NCBI GenBank assembly: GCA_036925085.1
Contig: JAUPFP010000008.1
Location: 2,391,957 to 2,455,956 of the forward strand
Length of the DNA: 64,000 nucleotides
Reading direction: 5' to 3'
Source of the DNA: Brachycybe producta
Lineage: Eukaryota; Arthropoda; Diplopoda; Playtdesmida; Andrognathidae
Shown here: positions 34,540 to 47,162 of the stretch, piece after piece
How positions within the stretch are numbered: the first letter of the stretch is position 1
How the letters are laid out: every line of letters begins with the position of its first letter
Made by a program: the position numbers and the translations under genes
The notes under the pieces: model-generated
Databases searched by the model: none
Told to the model about the DNA's origin: nothing
Seen by the model: the letters and a program-made list of their open reading frames with translations, nothing else

Positions 34540-35526
34540 ATGGACGACGTTCAGTGGGTTATTAAGTTGACACAAAGCGTCAAAAAGTACCCAATGTTAT
34601 ATGATATTAGTTCTGAAGAATACAATAATAAAGCTGAACAGGAAAAGGCCTGGAAATCGGTGTCAGAAGAAGTGAAACTGAATGGTAAAAGACAGTATTT
34701 CTAAGTATATCGTACCTCCTCACCTTTACCTGTTAACTCTTTAAATTGTGTGTATTTAGTTGCAACATGTAAAGAAAAGTGGAGAAACCTGAGGGCTGGT
34801 TTGAGCCGTCACATAAGAAACCAACAGCTGATCGGATCAGGAGCAAAACCGAAGAAACCGTATTACCTCGCAGAGTACATGGATTTCGTCATTCCTTTCA
34901 GCAAACCACGAAAGTCCGATCATCGTATCTCCTTTCGTTTTCAGTTCCGAACTGTATCAGCTTTTAACAGTGTCGTTTGTCATTTCAGATTATTTAGTCA
35001 TTTTGACGGCGGACAAATAGGAGGTCAGACTTGCGAGAGTTCGGAAGACGTCCTCGTCAAGGCAGAAGACGATGTCGTCGAACCGGTACAGATTGCTGAG
35101 TGTACGATGGAGGAGAATGACAGTTACCTTGAAGAAAACCATGTCGATGGTTTGTACACCGACGATCTACTTCACAAACGAGATAAGAACGAAGATACGT
35201 CACGTAGAAACACGGTGAAGAGAAAATGGAAAGATCAGTATCCGGTTGAAAAGTGCGCCCTTGAATATCTTGCAGCAAAAGAATCGAGATCAGAGAGAGA
35301 AGGACAAGAAGACGCTGATCTAAATTTTCTTAAAAGTCTTCTTCCTGACTTAAGACAAATGAACAGAAGGCAAAAGAATAAATTTAAGATTGCCGTAATT
35401 AGAGCTAGTGATAGTATTTTGTGTGGTGACGAGGACAAGAACAATCAATCTACCCCGAACCCTTCGACACCGTATTCTTACGGTTCTAATACGAGTGCTT
35501 CGGACGACATCGATTGGACGCGTTGA
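34540..35526 (+). CDS. MADF-BESS domain protein
   Basis: Putative DNA-binding transcriptional regulator of the MADF (Adf-1-like) family, common in arthropods. Two exons: 34540-34684 and 34760-35526; 303 residues. The N-terminal MADF domain runs from WVIKLTQSVKKYPMLYD through the conserved Trp residues in KAWKSVSEEV and KEKWRNLRAG to YYLAEYMDFV. The C-terminal BESS motif (FLKSLLPDLRQMNRRQKNKF) sits near residue 240. The stretch 34911-34987 is T-rich, ends CATTTCAG and could be a retained 77-nt intron, but it lacks a good donor and is open, so it is kept as coding. No specific orthologue recognised. Confidence 0.88.
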
Positions 35527-36269
35527 GACATTTATATTTTATTATTAATTTTTAATATTATTGTTGTTTTAAAACATATTTATCATTTGTGTCATCATTT
35601 TAAAACTTTTTTTTTGTCCTAAGTACATTTTCCATAATATGGCTTACCATTAAGAGATAAATAAATGTTACAATGCCCCCCCCCCTCTTTTTTAAAATAA
35701 AATGTTGTTTTTCCTTAATTCTTATTAAAGTGGCTCATTATAGGAATTTTTTTACTGTACATAAAGTTGAATGTAATTTTTTGTTAGAAGCAACAAACTC
35801 AAACGTTTGTTAGACACTGGATTTGTATGCAGAATGTACTTATAAAATGCGTTACAGTGGTTATGTTACCCTTCTAGTTTTTAAAACACCGTCAAGTTTG
35901 CCTTAATTTTGCTTTCCAGAGTATGAGGGGGCGTTTAAACTTTGTAAAAAAAAATAATTTTCAAATTATCATCAAATTCTATATTTAGAAACCGCCATGA
36001 AAATAGTTTTATCAAATAACTAACTACTATTTTAATTTCCATTTCCATAAAATTTATAAATAAATATTAGGAATATATTAGACATGACATCATGCAATTT
36101 GAAGTCTGGATTGGTTTGAGATTGGTGCTCTAACATGGCATATAATTAGATTAGTACGAAGAAAAGACGCCATATTGGTTAGCCCCTCTACGTTATTTTT
36201 CTCTAAACCACGTCAGATTTTCAAAGGTTTTTTATTATAAATTGTACCTTGACTACTCCGGCTGTGGAA
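35527..36269. other. Intergenic, MADF-BESS to EMC10
   Basis: Contains likely MADF-BESS 3' UTR (AATAAA near 35660), a C run near 35675 and one inverted copy of the GAAACTAGAAG repeat (35868-35945). Confidence 0.6.
35868..35945 (-). repeat. GAAACTAGAAG dispersed repeat copy
   Basis: On the minus strand: GTTTAAACGCCCCC, about 40 bp, then GTGTTTTAAAAACTAGAAGG and GTAACATAACCAC. Same order as the other copies. Confidence 0.65.
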
Positions 36270-37387
36270 ATGAAATGGACGTTTTTCTTACCGATCCTTG
36301 TGTTTATGATCGGTTTCACGTTTGTTTTGACAATAAGTGTATGTGAAAATAGTGAGACATTGTAGAGTATATGGCAACGATGTAATGAAATGTTCCTTGG
36401 TTTCAGGATGAATCCGAACTGACAATGGAAGGAGCAGTGACCTTTCAACTGCAACACTCCTTTGACTTCGGTTACACGTTCAATATCCCAATGTACAAAT
36501 GGGATAATTACACTGATTCAATCTTTAATTCTAGGTCCATCACCCGAGTTCCTATCTCGCCGTTCGCTCACACTGAGACCCTATAAACCCTCAAGGATCC
36601 AATTGCCACAAGACGTACAACTCACTGAGGGTCAAAGGTCAAAGCTATTGGTCAGTTAGACCTAACATTATATTGTTCTATGATGAAAGATATAACCCGT
36701 GATTAACTTGCTTTGAAAGAACAGGAACTAGCTCAAAACGGAGGAATCTATCGGCTAAGAGTTCCAATCAAAACAGAATCACGAATCAGTTACTTGACGA
36801 CGTTTGTTGAAGCCGTAAATTAATTTATAAGTTAATAATAACGATAGCGCAGCAGTTTAACATGAACTCTCGTCTCTTGTAGTGTTCTCTTTACGAGTCC
36901 GGACTCTCGGACATTCTGACCATTCACGTGGACGCGTCCTACGAACCGGTTGGAATTTCGGCCACGACCACGAAACCTCGATGCGATGGAACGTCGGTTC
37001 CACTTTCTGCATTGACTCATTTCAAAACGGTGGTCGAAGTGCGGCCCATCGAGACCGGACCCTCGTAAGACCTAACTATTGCTACGTCCTTCGCCAGACA
37101 GTGAGTTTGGTTGTTGAGATTTGGTTTGTTGTTTTAAGACCGGACACTTCTGCGTACATACAAAAGGTGGATCGAGAGAAAGCGGAGAAAGCGAAAGGAG
37201 AACAAGGCGACAATCGCTCTTTCTTAGCCAAATACGTAATTAAAGAATCACACAATCTAATTTAGTAAAACAAACTTTATACAGAATCACTATGTTTTTC
37301 TTACAGTGGATGTACATTGTTCCTGTCTTCATCTTCATCTTTATTTCGGGGATTGCAAATCCAGAAGGTCAAGGGGGTGGGAGGTAG
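36270..37387 (+). CDS. EMC10: ER membrane protein complex subunit 10
   Basis: Lumenal subunit of the EMC insertase for tail-anchored and multipass proteins. Seven exons: 36270-36338, 36407-36470, 36535-36650, 36725-36814, 36883-37064, 37139-37235, 37307-37387; total 699 nt, 232 residues. A signal peptide (FFLPILVFMIGFTFVLTIS) is followed by the lumenal beta-sandwich with QLQHSFDFG and GGIYRLRVPI, then CSLYESGLSDILTIHVD. A C-terminal FLAKYWMYIVPVFIFIFISG membrane anchor precedes PEGQGGGR. Convergent with the SLC18B1-like gene, with only 120 bp between stops. AATAAA lies at 37475-37480. Confidence 0.95.
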
Positions 37388-37507
37388 TCAATCGTTCTTT
37401 CATCAAACATCTGTTCTTCAATTTTAAAATCTTATTTAAAAGAGAAAAAAACCTGTTTTAGAATTGTTGCATTCAATAAAGAGTCAAACACACAAAGTAC
37501 CTCGCGA

Positions 37508-40500
37508 TTAGGCGATTGTTTTGATGTTTGTTTCAGTCTTTTCGTCGTGGTGCAGTGATAGCCGAGGAATGGTGCCGTTACTTGTACTAGCTGGCCCCAC
37601 TAGACGCGTCCTCACAGTTGCCGTGAGTCGTCTTTGTTTAATTAACGCATGAGTACAAATCAGAATCACCTTATAAACAATGAATTCAAAGTTGAAATGG
37701 CGACCAAACAACTTATAAGTTGAGAACGAACTGTTATTATGTGCATAGCCCACAGAATAAGACTAGAATTAGCAAAGCCGATGGCATCAAACAACGGCCC
37801 GCCTACTGTAGGACCAATGAAACAACTGAAACCAAAAATATATCAGTCAAAAAACGAAATTTCAACAACAAAAAAAATAGGTTTACACTTTACCCTGCTG
37901 CAAAAAGGAAATTGTACATTCCAGAAACAAATCCTTGTAGCGACAAGTTCTTAGAATAACCACATTCCCTACAAATTGTATTTACAATTGAAAGATTATT
38001 GAAAAATTACTAAGTATGGCCATGGAAGTGACATTTTCGTAACTTTTTGGCAGTTTAAGATGTTTTATGAACAGCTGATTTCCAAACGTGTTATTTTGTG
38101 TTTCAGGATAAAATGAAAATTGAAAAAAATGTGGAGAAATGTAAGAAATGTGTGGAGAGTGTAGAGAAATTGAAAGTATGTTAAAGACTAGAACGGTAGC
38201 TAAATCATTTGACAGTTTCTTCATATTAATAGCTAAAAGTTTGGTCCTTTTCAAACTGACAAAAAAAAACCTATTTTAAAAGATGTCACATTAAATTACT
38301 CTTAAATTAATTGCCCTACACTTCTAGTTTCTAAAACACTTTCACGTTTATCTCCATTTTTGTTCCTGAAAGATAAAACACACAGTGCTCGATGGTTGTT
38401 TACACTTTAAAACCATCTTTATGGAGAAAAAAAGCTTACAATAAAGCGTCCAAAACCATAATTACAACAATTGCACCGATTGTGGTAAATGGGCTTACAT
38501 AATTTCTTTCATAATGGCCACAACTGCACTGACTAGAACGCAACCAATGCCAAAACCACACAGAACAAATCCCAAGACAACCAAATACAGCGACCTAAAG
38601 AAAGAAGCAAAAATATTATTTGCAAAATTTATGGGGTGTAACTGTTAGTTACTGCAAATGATGATACGTACTTCTGAAGTGGGACAAAAGGCAGTGGTCC
38701 AATGATTGTCAGTCCCAAAATATGACACACTGATCCCGTAGCGATGACAACGTTCGGAATTGCCTAATTTTACAAAAGAACACAGTCAATATAGTGATTT
38801 AAATAATATGTTTTCTGCATTAACCATCCTTCTTACAAATTTATCTACAATGCGTCCCATGCCAATGGATGCAACGGCACCAACAAAACCATTTGCCATA
38901 AAGACCAAACCAATTTGCAAAGGACTTACACCAAACTTTAGATTAAATATTATGAAAATAATCAATGAACGGAGAATTGGAAATCTCGAGCAAATAAAAT
39001 TTAATCGTCACTGTTCTGAGATGGGGTTCAATGAGTGCTGTAAAAAATCCAACTGTTGCCGCAACGGTGAATATGGAAAATGAAAGGATTAGAATAGCCG
39101 ACGATCGCATTAATCTGACTATGCTCGGACTTGTGCCTCCGGGTCGTACTTCCTCTGTTATAACGAAATGAAAACAATAACGACTGGTTTGAGATACAAG
39201 GGAAAGTATTAAAAATAAACATTTTATTCATTTCCTAATAAATGACTTCGGTAAGCTGTTAAAATAATTCTGTGAAATTATTTACATATTTTTACATATC
39301 CTGGTTTCAGACTGTACAGTACTAGTTGTTACGTGATCTTCGTGCCCTTAGTAAAGAGTGTTTGACAAATTTCACGTACTACATGTATAAAACATTTAAT
39401 TTTATTTTGGCAGGTACCTAACACATCATTGTTGGATTTACAACTTTTTAATAGACCTCACTGTCCAGCTAAGATTTTCCAGGTTTTTTTTTCTTTCTAG
39501 GCATTTAATTTTTTTAGGCTATTTTCAGTGGCACTTTTTATGCTTGTTATGATTTTAGGGCTACTAGTGACCATTATTTTTTCAACATTAAAACATGCTT
39601 TTGACGCAGAACTGCAAGACTGTTAATTCAAGTGATCTACACAAGCTTACCAATATCTCGAATAAAAATGAAACCTAATATGAAACCGCAAAAGAGGATT
39701 GAACCAGTGAGAAAGAACGGAAGACGAAATCCCCCTATCTTTCAAAATGAAATTAAAATCAATTTTAATTAATCGAAGTTTAAAGCACGTACGCCACAAT
39801 TAAGAAACCTGATAGAGTGCTCCTCCAACAGTTGGCCCTAATATAGTTCCTACTGCAAATGCTGTCTCGACAATGGCCTGATAAAATCACAAAAAAAAAA
39901 CACACAATTATTTGTTATAAAAATGTAAAAGATGTTATTAAGGTAAATAAACCTAACCAGAGCCGTGGCCATTGCATTTGAATAGCATCTAAACGCAATA
40001 ACGTAACTTGAAGTGTAAATTGCTGACTCTCCGATAGCTGTTACAAATCGTATAGCAATTGACAGACTAAGGAAGGTGTCATTCGGACACATCTCAAGAA
40101 ACCCAAACAGTATGGTACACAGAGATGCTATAAACACTCCAGATTTAAATAAAAATGCTGACCCAAAAAGTTTTATCTACAATCAATAAATAACCAAAGA
40201 ATTTTTTTTTATAAAAAATCATGTACACAAATGAAAATCTCACGCAGCTCTCACATATTTTCCAAATAAAGGAGCTGTGATTAAAATTATTAATTGAAAT
40301 ACTCCAAAAACAAATCCATATTCGGTTGGTGTGACTCCTTTCAGTTCGGCCTAAATAAATCAATAAAATTTGAAAAACAAAAACAACTCATATTACAGAA
40401 CTGATCAAATGACTTATTTAAAAAAAAATAGATTTCTGTTCATAGTTTCGAAAGAAAAAAGCGCACTAATTACCTCTGCCGGGTAAAAGGGCGCTTGAAG

Positions 40501-40617
40501 CGAAGAGCAAATAGATCCAATGAGAATAATGAGAAATATCAAATTTATAAGCACCCTTTTCTTGGCTACACTGATACTTGTGCTCACTTCGTTGCTTGTA
40601 AAATCTGTTTGAACCAT
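37508..40617 (-). CDS. SLC18B1: SLC18B1-like major facilitator transporter
   Basis: Twelve-helix MFS transporter related to SLC18B1 (vesicular polyamine transporter in vertebrates). Exons seen: 40474-40617, 40255-40350, 39958-40176, 39809-39877, 39651-39738, 39012-39154, 38837-38935, 38672-38763, 38499-38594, probably 38033-38074, 37894-37949, 37732-37825 and a tail exon within 37508-37645. Hallmarks are the first helix (INLIFLIILIGSICSSLQAP), GTILGPTVGGALYQ between helices, and the mirrored FIGPTVGGPLFDAIGF in the second half. Phase is continuous through 38499; the join to the 38033-38074 exon and the final splice are off by one phase with canonical sites. The C-terminal tail is therefore uncertain. 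Confidence 0.82.
38076..38498 (-). other. SLC18B1-like intron with repeat copy
   Basis: Holds an inverted GAAACTAGAAG repeat (38324-38414). The minus-strand frame 37982-38254 stays open across part of it. Confidence 0.5.
38324..38414 (-). repeat. GAAACTAGAAG dispersed repeat copy
   Basis: On the minus strand: GGTTTTAAAGTGTAAAC, about 49 bp including ATCTTTCAGGAACAAAAATG, then GTGTTTTAGAAACTAGAAGT. Confidence 0.75.
39155..39650 (-). other. SLC18B1-like intron (496 bp)
   Basis: AT-rich, no feature recognised. Confidence 0.5.
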
Positions 40618-41675
40618 TCTTGATTGCTGAAAGATTTTATGTCAGTCGACCGAGGATCATAAATTTGCAATATGCTACCAGAAAACACTTAAAAGTTACT
40701 ATGGTAATTACTTACAGACGTTACAAATACTATTTTATATCACTATACAGACACTAGCACAAAGTAACAAGATAACTCACTTTGAAGTACTTGAAATACA
40801 AAAATTAATCTAAGTCAACTCAAATCAATGATATTAATGTTGTTGCTACTGATGATGATGATGATGATTAATGATGAAGAAAATAAACGAAAACGAATAA
40901 AACCAGACAAGCAACAGATAAAATTAAATCTTAAAAACAAAGTAATTATGTTTATCTGTATTTTCAGAGAGATGAGATTAAAACATTCATAACTGTTTTT
41001 ATCAAACAAAACGACCGACTTGTTAAATTATTTCACATAAAATGTTTTAAGAAGATTCTGCTGTTGTTTTTTACGTCACTCTCGCATAAAATATTTGAAA
41101 AGAGTAAAACTGGATCTTTCTTGCTGTTTTGAACAAGAATTTTAAAACGACTAAGAGTAATGCCTTCAATTGAAAAACATCCTAATTGCAATCAGCAGTA
41201 ATTTGAAACGGTTCAAAGGTTATAATGCTTATATGTGAATATTACACTGAACTCTAAAGAGGACAAGCACACAAAAAAATCAATCAAGCTTTGGTTGGAC
41301 CACATTGATTGAATTTCTCATGCCTCAACGTCGCCGTAATCATCATGTGACATCATTCAGAAATATTTCGTAGTCACCATGCATTTACAAACCACGTGTC
41401 AGAAGAAAAAAATTGGATCAATTTTAATAAAAACTAGAGTTAAGAACCTTGCGAAACAACAAACCAACATAAGAATAAACAACTTTTAATAAAGCATAAC
41501 TTTAGTTTGTTCCAATGGCGATTTTCAGCCTCAGCGAACGCACAGGACCCCCAATTTTAAAATGGTCCCAAAAACTCAATACTGCTATGAATTTTACAAA
41601 ACTTCAAACTTTTATTTGAGAAGGAGTCAAATAAAATATTTTGAGAAAAAAGCAAAACCACTGGGTTAGTTCACA
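40618..41675. other. Intergenic between WWOX 3' end and the SLC18B1-like start
   Basis: AT-rich. A GAT microsatellite near 40851-40870. No gene supported. Confidence 0.5.
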
Positions 41676-43918
41676 CTATGTTTTACCGCCATCTTGTATC
41701 CCAACCATAAGCTCACTCATTTCCCACAATTTATTAGCTAAATATGGATCGTCTGCACCTTTTGACGGTTCACACCGACAACAGTTATTGAAATATAATC
41801 CACCCACACCTTCCAGCTCTGGAGCAACAGCACAATAGACACTTGTAGAGCTAGCCTGTTGCTGCATGACAAAAGAAATAACTTTAGATATGAACAGAAG
41901 TTTCGAACAAAGTGCACGTTTACCGTTATACATACCATGGATTTTGTAAATGGCCGCACAAGTGCAAACAACAACCGATACGGCCACCAATTTCGAGAAA
42001 GAGATGAGCTAACCATGTTTCCGGGATGAACGGCGTTGGCAAAAACGTAACGAGAACTCAATTTCCGATTTAATTCAAACGCAAACAGTATATTGCACAA
42101 TTTAGACAAGTTATAGGCAAGCATGGATGTGAATTGCGAAGCTCGACCAGGAGACAACCACTCTTCACTAATGTTATGCAAGCTGAGTGACGTAAACCTT
42201 TTTTTTTTTTTAAATAAAAAGGCATTTAAAATAATATCGTCAAAATAATGCAATTTTTTTTTGTACCTATGCGACTCTGAAGAAAGAACGACGACTCTTG
42301 TAGGAGCCGAAGCGATAAGAACATCCTGTAGAAGATGAGTTAGATAGAAATGTCCCAAATAGTTTACTTGGAAAATCGTCTCAAAACCATCTTCTGTGAG
42401 CGTATGCGGAATGGCAAACACTGCAGCATTCAGTATTAGAATGTGTAAGCGCCTGAAAGTTAGATCGAATCAATTATACAAGTAAAACCTGTAACGACAG
42501 TCTGAAACAGACTGAAAGTCAAAAGCTGATAAAAGAATTATTCAAATGTTGTTCCTATTATTAAGAAAGGACTAAGGCCCGAATTATCAAGAGATTGTAA
42601 TCAATAAAACATAGCTTTCCTATTTTGAAACCCTGTTCTGAGAGTTTAAGTATTAAGCTTCCTTTTTGATTTTTGGGCTTTAAATGAGAACCTAAAAAAT
42701 ATTACGTATAAATTGTTTCAAAACGCCTTTAAGCATGCAAAAAGGACTTCGAACTTCAAATGCCTGAATCAAAAACAAGTTTTGGGTGGAGCTAAAAAAT
42801 AAAGTAATTCTTACTGAAACTTGTTCTTGTATTGTTCTACAAACTGTCGAATACTCTTAAACGATGCCAAGTCCAATTGAATGGCTTCGAGACTAGCTAA
42901 AGGCTGAAGAAAAAAACGTAATCATTTTATTTAAGATTCGATGAATAACTTCAAGTTTAAATTAACCCTTTCTTTTCGTATGAACGCCATCGCCTCTTCG
43001 GCTTTATCGAGATCACGACAAGCCATAACGACATGAGCCCCATGAAAGGCCAACGATTTTGCAGTCTCAAATCCTACATAAAAGACAATCGCATAATAAA
43101 TTATAAAAAACAATCAATTTAGGTGAATTTACTGAACCAATGCCACAGTTTGCTCCAGTGATTAAAGCGATTTTTCCACTGATGTCTCGGCCGTGTAAGA
43201 CCTGTAGGGCCGTACTGGATGCATCGAAACGCTGCCTAAAATCGTCAATCGTCTCCTTTTCTTCGACAGCGAATGCTAATCTCGGATCTGTATACGTTGT
43301 CTTCTGATTTATGTGGCTACAAAAGTTAAAAAAATACAACTCAGAATAGCTACATGACAAATTCTTTCGATCAGAAGCGCGATTAGCCTCTATATACGGG
43401 CTTGTACAGCTCTTTCGCCTTTGACGCAATATATATAACAACTCTGCATTCATTAGCTTGGAGGCTAGCGGCTGCTAATCGAAAGAATGCTCCAGAAACT
43501 CTGCAGCCTTAACTTAAAATAACTAAAGAGAACTGACTCGACAAAGAAGATGTGTCCCTCCTCGCTCACTTTCTTTTCCCAGCCGTAAGGCAACTCTTTA
43601 AAAACAATAACAAAGATTCCCATTTATGTCAAATGTTTCACGTTATGAGACGCACGAAATTTATAAATTATATACCTCCTGAAACTCTCTTTTTCTTTCC
43701 AGTTCTTGGATGAGTCCATTGCGTGCTCTTCACGGAATGACTAAACGAAACGTTAATTATTACGAAATCCCTTTCACATTTCAATCTGTATCTTGTAAAT
43801 ATAAAATCGTTTATTTTACTCACTTTGCGTAATAAACACGACCATCAACTGTTGCCCTCTCTTCCCAACCTGACGGCAAATCGTCTTCGCTGTCAGATTC
43901 CAGAAAAACGTCGTTCAT
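41676..43918 (-). CDS. WWOX: WWOX, WW-domain oxidoreductase
   Basis: Two WW domains fused to a short-chain dehydrogenase. Nine exons: 43824-43918, 43676-43740, 43538-43595, 43138-43316, 42967-43073, 42815-42903, 42267-42452, 41936-42197, 41676-41861; total 1,227 nt, 408 residues (human 414). WW1 is at residues 14-47 with both Trp (W18, W40). WW2 starts LPYGWE near 55 and has Tyr instead of the second Trp (KTTYTDP), as in human. The SDR part has the nucleotide-binding TGANCGIG and the catalytic YNLSK; the C-terminus contains YFNNCCRC. It binds PPxY ligands and acts in stress and tumour-suppressor signalling in animals. Divergent from ZC3H3 with 493 bp between starts. Confidence 0.97.
42453..42814 (-). 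other. WWOX intron (362 bp)
   Basis: AT-rich, nothing recognised. Confidence 0.5.
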
Positions 43919-44411
43919 TTCCACGCGAAAATCAGCAGACGATCAAAAACAATAACAACAATCTACCAAAAAAGTTAAACAAAATATAGCACGTATTTAA
44001 AAGCAATAACTAATCAATCCGCTGTAATCATCATTACGTCAATTACATAACACTACACACAATAAATGTCACCAATTAGATTTAAAGATGAATTAATCGA
44101 AAAAAAAAAATAAACGTCATCGATGTTAAATCAAAGATAAGATTGGATGCAAATATTGTTAGTGCTGCCATCTCTTGACGTTAGTTGATAATAATTTTCC
44201 TGCACATTCCGTTATTAATCGATTTATATAGCAATGAATCATCTTGTTCTTAGAACAGATTGATGTTAAACCGCTTCATAAAACGTTGAACAACTGAATG
44301 TCAATGAGCGGTTTGTTTTTTTCCTCATGATGCACGTAATGACGGTTTTTTTATGACGTCATGACTGTTGATGACGCAATTGATATTTTTTTTTTCTTTT
44401 TGAGAAAGAAA
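43919..44411. promoter_or_regulatory. Divergent WWOX/ZC3H3 promoter region
   Basis: Contains a perfect CRE palindrome TGACGTCA at 44354-44361, about 50 bp upstream of the ZC3H3 start. No TATA box is obvious. Confidence 0.5.
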
Positions 44412-47014
44412 ATGGCGACTTTAAGGGAAGGTTCGAGTGAATCTCTACGTTTATTACACGAATACGCAAGTTTGAAACGTAAGTCGTTTGTATTTATAAA
44501 CATAATATGAATGTAAAAGTTATTTTTTGTATGGATTTCAGGTTTGATTGAATCTCATAAGCGTAGAATCGGTGATAATTCGGTTGCAAATAAAAGTAGG
44601 GTGGTCGTGGAGGGTCCCAGGCCCAATGTAGGGTCGTTCAGGTCTTTTCAGAATAATATTTATTCGCTAAAACGCAACATAAACCATAAACAGAAGCATA
44701 CTCAATCAATTCCCAAAGCAATAACAACTCCAATACGAAAAAGTGCTCCAAAACAACCTTCCAAACCCACAAAAAGCCCCAAATTGAATCCGTTTCAACC
44801 TCCAAAAATCGTTTCTAAGTACAAAATGACGAAATGCAACAACTCAACGTCACAATTGGCCTTAAAACCCACTTTAAGCACTTCTGTTGTGAACAATGCT
44901 ACGAAATCCCTGTATTCTTGGTCTGCTTCAGGTTCGAAAGGAGAAGACACAAATCTCGGCACAATCGCACCGCATCCTTCTTTTCCGACTAGTTCGTTGC
45001 CGTTTAGGTCCAGCTTAAGTCTGGTAGCTTCGAAACCGAGGCCCTCTCCGAAAATAACAGTTAAAGTCAGGTGCAATAGAACTCCGAAATCAATCCGTCG
45101 TGTTAGTAAGTATTCCCTTAAAAACACGACAGCGACGCAAAAGAAGTTAAGTCTTGATTGGGTTAAATCTCAAAGGCAAAAACCTATCGTTATCAATAAG
45201 ACTTACGCTTTGAGAAGACATCAGTCGCCGCCTAAGTCACGAAACGCAGTTAAAAGCCGCTTTGTCGTCATCGGAAAACTTCTTTACAAATCTTCTAAAA
45301 CGAAATTGTTATGCACTGGTTCTGCAAAAACGAAATTTACGAACAGAAATGCGAAAATAAAGAAAACAAATCAAGCAAAATCAACTAAAGAGCGGATAGT
45401 TACAGTCAGAGGTGTTAAATTCTCGATGGATTCTAAAGGAAAGACGCTAAGGAGAATTGATCCCGTCGCTAATTCGAAGGAAGGAGCAAATGGAATTGTT
45501 GCCACGTTACCGAAAAATAGGGGACTTGAAAGTAGTTTGGTCTCAAGGGTAGATATCGGAGGAGAGACTTACATACGAACGAGGCCTGGCGTTCTAATCA
45601 GATCGTCCGGTAATCAGCTGCGATCTCTAGCAAGGTCTGACTATTTTCTTGTCTCGTCGTTTCTTCGTCGATAAATATACAAGTTCTTTTTATTTTTTTT
45701 GTTTTTGCTTTTTTAGTCGCGTTGTGACTAAAAGCATTTATAGGTTGACGTCTGCCAAACAATTTAAGTCGCAACAATTCTGCCTTTTCTTCAACAAGTT
45801 TGGCCGATGCAGTAAACAGCTAAAAGGGAACTGTCCTTACATTCACGACGTTGACAAGATTGCAGTTTGCAAGAGGTTCAAACTTGGTTTTCTCCCTTTT
45901 TCATGTGTAACGAACTCCGGTCGTTGTTCTACACTGGTGACAAACTAAGATCAAGATAAAACACTTTAAACGTTCTTTTATGGACGTAAACTTTTTAAAG
46001 AAGCAACTTTCAGGTGGTTTTAAAGTGTAAACGCCACTTAAACTATGGGAAATGGGATTCAAATTTGAGGAATTGGAGCGGATGATATTTTAAAAAATCT
46101 TCGTCTATAAAAACGTTTATTGTGAAAGATAGACATGAAAATGCTACTAAGTGACCTTCAACTTTTTTTTGTTCATTGAATATCCCAGATTAGAACAATG
46201 ATTGGAATTCAATTAGAAACCTTTTGTTTTTTACATTGCGTTTGTTCTTTACGATCGAAAATGAAAATAGGTTTCTTCGAGGTGAATGTAGAGTCGAAGG
46301 GTGTACCTTCTCCCACAAGATATGCAGTTCAAAGATGCCCGTTTGTACTTTTTTCGTCCACGGTCGATGCAGCAACGATTCCTGTCCGTATCGACACGTT
46401 AACGTCAACCCTAAAGCGGATTTCTGCATCGATTTCGCTAACGGCTATTGTGCATCGGGAGAAAAGGTCTCCTTACGATAGTTTAGACCTTCATTTCGTT
46501 CTTTTGGTAGTTTTTTTCATTAAATGTTGTCATATATTTCATTTCAAGTGCAAAAAATGGCATGTTACGGTATGCGCCGAGTACGAACGTAACGGTCAGT
46601 GTGAAAGGGGTGAAAAATGTCCACTAACTCATCGGAAGAAATCTCAAAAGAAGGACAAAAGTATCGCAAGTTGTCATAAGCCGACAGTGAGACCGTTTTT
46701 AGATAGGTAGCGCTAAATCTTCCTCAGTCTCGTGTGTTGTCGTCCGCTCACGTTAATCGTTCCTTTCCATAATTAGGTTATCCGACGAAACGAGTTCAAA
46801 CACAAATTGCCTGCCTTCGTTTATATCTCTTAGTCCGTTTGAGGGACCATTTCCTAACAACAACAACAAGAGAGACGAAAGTAATTTTAAACAAATTTCC
46901 GATTTTTGCGTTTACATTGATATGGATTTTATTTGTTTTTATCTATTCGAAGACACGAGTTTGGACGAACGGCTACAGATTAAACCTGGTTTCATGACTA
47001 AAATGAATCGGTAA
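44412..47014 (+). CDS. ZC3H3: ZC3H3-like CCCH zinc finger protein
   Basis: Nuclear mRNA polyadenylation and export factor in vertebrates (ZC3H3/Smicl). Seven exons: 44412-44478, 44542-45634, 45717-45875, 46271-46466, 46549-46706, 46777-46880, 46953-47014; total 1,839 nt, 612 residues. A long basic, Lys/Ser/Thr-rich N-terminal half (about residues 23-387) is followed by five CCCH fingers: CLFFNKFGRC...C-H, CKRFLRGECRVEGCTFSH, CTFFVHGRCSNDSCPYRH, CIDFANGYCASGEKCKKWH and CAEYERNGQCERGEKCPLTH. The tail has LPSFISLSP and ends near LQIKPGF, both also found at the vertebrate ZC3H3 C-terminus. The long exon 2 is lineage-variable. If the 46706 splice is skipped, a TAG follows at once. Confidence 0.9.
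45876..46270 (+). other. ZC3H3 intron with repeat fragment
   Basis: Includes GGTGGTTTTAAAGTGTAAAC at 46013-46032 and a CTATAAAAACGTTT...GAAAATGCTACTAAGTGAC tail, both parts of the GAAACTAGAAG repeat family. The core motif itself is missing here. Confidence 0.5.
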
Positions 47015-47162
47015 GTTATTGATTACAGACAATAGTCGAATACAATTTCAGTCGTCTACCAATTACTGAAATTTGTTTATATGTATCACATCCACTTGTT
47101 TTTATTTTGAATAAAGTTTACGTTCTACCACAATTTTGTTTCGTAAATACTTATTTGTCTTT

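Noticed and set aside
34911-34987. Possible 77-nt intron in the MADF-BESS gene
   Set aside because: It has a good acceptor but no convincing donor, and the reading frame stays open; left as coding and flagged in the gene entry.
44795-45127. Minus-strand 110-codon frame
   Set aside because: Shadow of ZC3H3 exon 2 on the opposite strand.
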